Origin: Flavobacteriaceae bacterium
Lineage (GTDB): Bacteria; Bacteroidota; Bacteroidia; Flavobacteriales; Flavobacteriaceae
Reading direction: 5' to 3'
Assembly: GCA_021648265.1 (NCBI GenBank)
Contig: JAKITD010000014.1
Coordinates: forward strand, 1-52,101
Length of the DNA stretch: 52,101 nt
The position numbers and the translations under genes are program-made. Position 1 is the first letter of the stretch. Each line of letters begins with the position of its first letter. Shown here in pieces: positions 50,389 to 52,101 of the stretch. The notes beneath the pieces were generated by a model. That model was not told the origin of the DNA. It saw only the letters and a list, made by a program, of their open reading frames with translations, and made no database searches.

Positions 50389-52101
50389 GAATGCTAAGTA
50401 AAAATACAATTTTGAAAGCAATTCACAACAGTCTGTAGCAACTTGTTCCTGAGTAACTAACTGCGAATGCTAAGTAAAAATACAATTTTGAAAGCAATTC
50501 ACAACAGAATGATGTTGATATTGCAAACGCTGCAAACTGCGAATGCTAAGTAAAAATACAATTTTGAAAGCAATTCACAACAGGGCTGTAACACATACAA
50601 CCCTAAATTAACTGCGAATGCTAAGTAAAAATACAATTTTGAAAGCAATTCACAACCGGCTAGGCAGGGTTAATGTTACGAATGCAACTGCGAATGCTAA
50701 GTAAAAATACAATTTTGAAAGCAATTCACAACTATAGAAAAGGATAATTATTTACAGCAATAACTGCGAATGCTAAGTAAAAATACAATTTTGAAAGCAA
50801 TTCACAACGAAGTTCATCTTAAATTCAGCTATCGGATTACTGCGAATGCTAAGTAAAAATACAATTTTGAAAGCAATTCACAACTAGTCTTTACTGGGGT
50901 TTATCAGTGTAACAACTGCGAATGCTAAGTAAAAATACAATTTTGAAAGCAATTCACAACAATTCCTTTAAATTATGAAAACAAATAAAAACTGCGAATG
51001 CTAAGTAAAAATACAATTTTGAAAGCAATTCACAACAATCAACTATCGATGTTATTGGAGATTATTACTGCGAATGCTAAGTAAAAATACAATTTTGAAA
51101 GCAATTCACAACGCAATAGTTCATGGGTTATTTCACTTTCATACTGCGAATGCTAAGTAAAAATACAATTTTGAAAGCAATTCACAACGAGGTTGTATCA
51201 ATAATAGAAGGAGATGCTACTGCGAATGCTAAGTAAAAATACAATTTTGAAAGCAATTCACAACTTCTCCGATAAGGTCTCAATGGTCGCTTCCACTGCG
51301 AATGCTAAGTAAAAATACAATTTTGAAAGCAATTCACAACAGTTATGAAATCAAATAAAAAATCAAGAAACTGCGAATGCTAAGTAAAAATACAATTTTG
51401 AAAGCAATTCACAACGAAAACTAAACAGGAGCTTATAGTTGCTAGACTGCGAATGCTAAGTAAAAATACAATTTTGAAAGCAATTCACAACCTGGTACTG
51501 ATTCTTCAATAGACATTAAAAACTGCGAATGCTAAGTAAAAATACAATTTTGAAAGCAATTCACAACGCATAAAGTTATCGGCATCTGTTGGACTGTACT
51601 GCGAATGCTAAGTAAAAATACAATTTTGAAAGCAATTCACAACTTGACTGTATTTGCTCTGACATTTGTTTAAACTGCGAATGCTAAGTAAAAATACAAT
51701 TTTGAAAGCAATTCACAACCAATTGATGTTAAGCCAATATTGAGACCAACTGCGAATGCTAAGTAAAAATACAATTTTGAAAGCAATTCACAACAGGGCT
51801 GTAGTAACATCAGCAACTAATAAAACTGCGAATGCTAAGTAAAAATACAATTTTGAAAGCAATTCACAAACTGGCGAACCATCAAAAGAACACCAGATCT
51901 ACTGCGAATGCTAAGTAAAAATACAATTTTGAAAGCAATTCACAACAACATATTAGTAAAATAAAATTTGAAACTGCGAATGCTAAGTAAAAATACAATT
52001 TTGAAAGCAATTCACAACAAAAACAACCTTCTGGTGTTACTTTGTAAGACTGCGAATGCTAAGTAAAAATACAATTTTGAAAGCAATTCACAACCATAAA
52101 C
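50384..52101 (-). CRISPR. CRISPR array, at least 23 repeats of 46 nt, running off the right edge
   Basis: The plus-strand repeat begins actgcgaatgctaagtaaaa and ends gaaagcaattcacaac. Twenty-three repeats (first 50384-50429, last 52049-52094) enclose 22 complete spacers and 7 nt of a further one. Spacers are 30 nt, except 29 nt for numbers 3, 13 and 18 and 26 nt for number 21. All repeats look identical except number 20 (51825-51870), which ends in a rather than c. The anti-repeat orientation means the crRNA is read from the minus strand, with the leader to the right, outside the window. Spacer order implies the oldest lie at the left. Confidence 0.98.

Overview
The window is 52.1 kb of AT-rich chromosomal DNA from a member of the Bacteroidota, most likely a marine or aquatic Flavobacteriaceae. 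The evidence is a LpxC-FabZ fusion, a PorX-type response regulator, a type IX secretion (T9SS) sorting domain, a menaquinone pathway, SusD/SprF-era lipobox signals of the Flavobacteriia type, TANNTTTG promoter boxes, frequent TTG/GTG starts, and a type II-C CRISPR-Cas locus with a very long Cas9. I cannot name the genus.

Layout. 1-220: edge of an IS3-like transposase. 0.2-20.9 kb: mostly housekeeping genes in short operons (recG, M1 aminopeptidase, patatin, a glutamate-synthase-like FMN protein, pcrA/uvrD, esterase, YrdC/YciO protein, OmpA lipoprotein, glycosyltransferase, HsdR_N-like protein, holA, a frameshifted DoxX pseudogene, a small beta-barrel, menA, an MBL hydrolase, menC, ald). 21.1-27.3 kb is accessory: a 223-bp MITE-like element with a 9-bp target duplication, four unrecognised secreted proteins or lipoproteins on the minus strand (two of them paralogous), a divergent membrane-anchored AraC-type regulator with palindromes in front of it, and a small lipoprotein gene overlapping a membrane-protein gene.

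27.5-43.1 kb: tsaE, porX, an HD hydrolase, then the lipid A block lpxD-lpxC/fabZ-lpxA, a 14-repeat LRR protein with a T9SS tail, efp, a second lpxD-like gene, an NTF2-like protein, sucD, fabG, a VWA-like membrane protein and a prohibitin.

43.4-52.1 kb: the type II-C CRISPR-Cas locus. A tracrRNA gene lies divergent to cas9; the order is then cas9 (1568 aa), a RAYT-type REP transposase, cas1, cas2, and an array of at least 23 repeats (46 nt) running off the right edge. A 33-nt palindrome follows each of these four ORFs within 5-11 nt of the stop codon, and a fifth copy sits after lpxA. Anti-repeat geometry says both crRNA and tracrRNA are read from the minus strand, so the leader and the newest spacers lie outside the window. 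The minus strand of every repeat carries a near-consensus Bacteroidota promoter (TTG, 19 nt, TATTTTTA), suggesting that each spacer may be transcribed on its own.

The best candidates for something undescribed are the REP/RAYT colonisation of the cas operon, the promoter-bearing repeats with a hairpin at the array end, and the 21.4-27.3 kb secreted-protein cluster.
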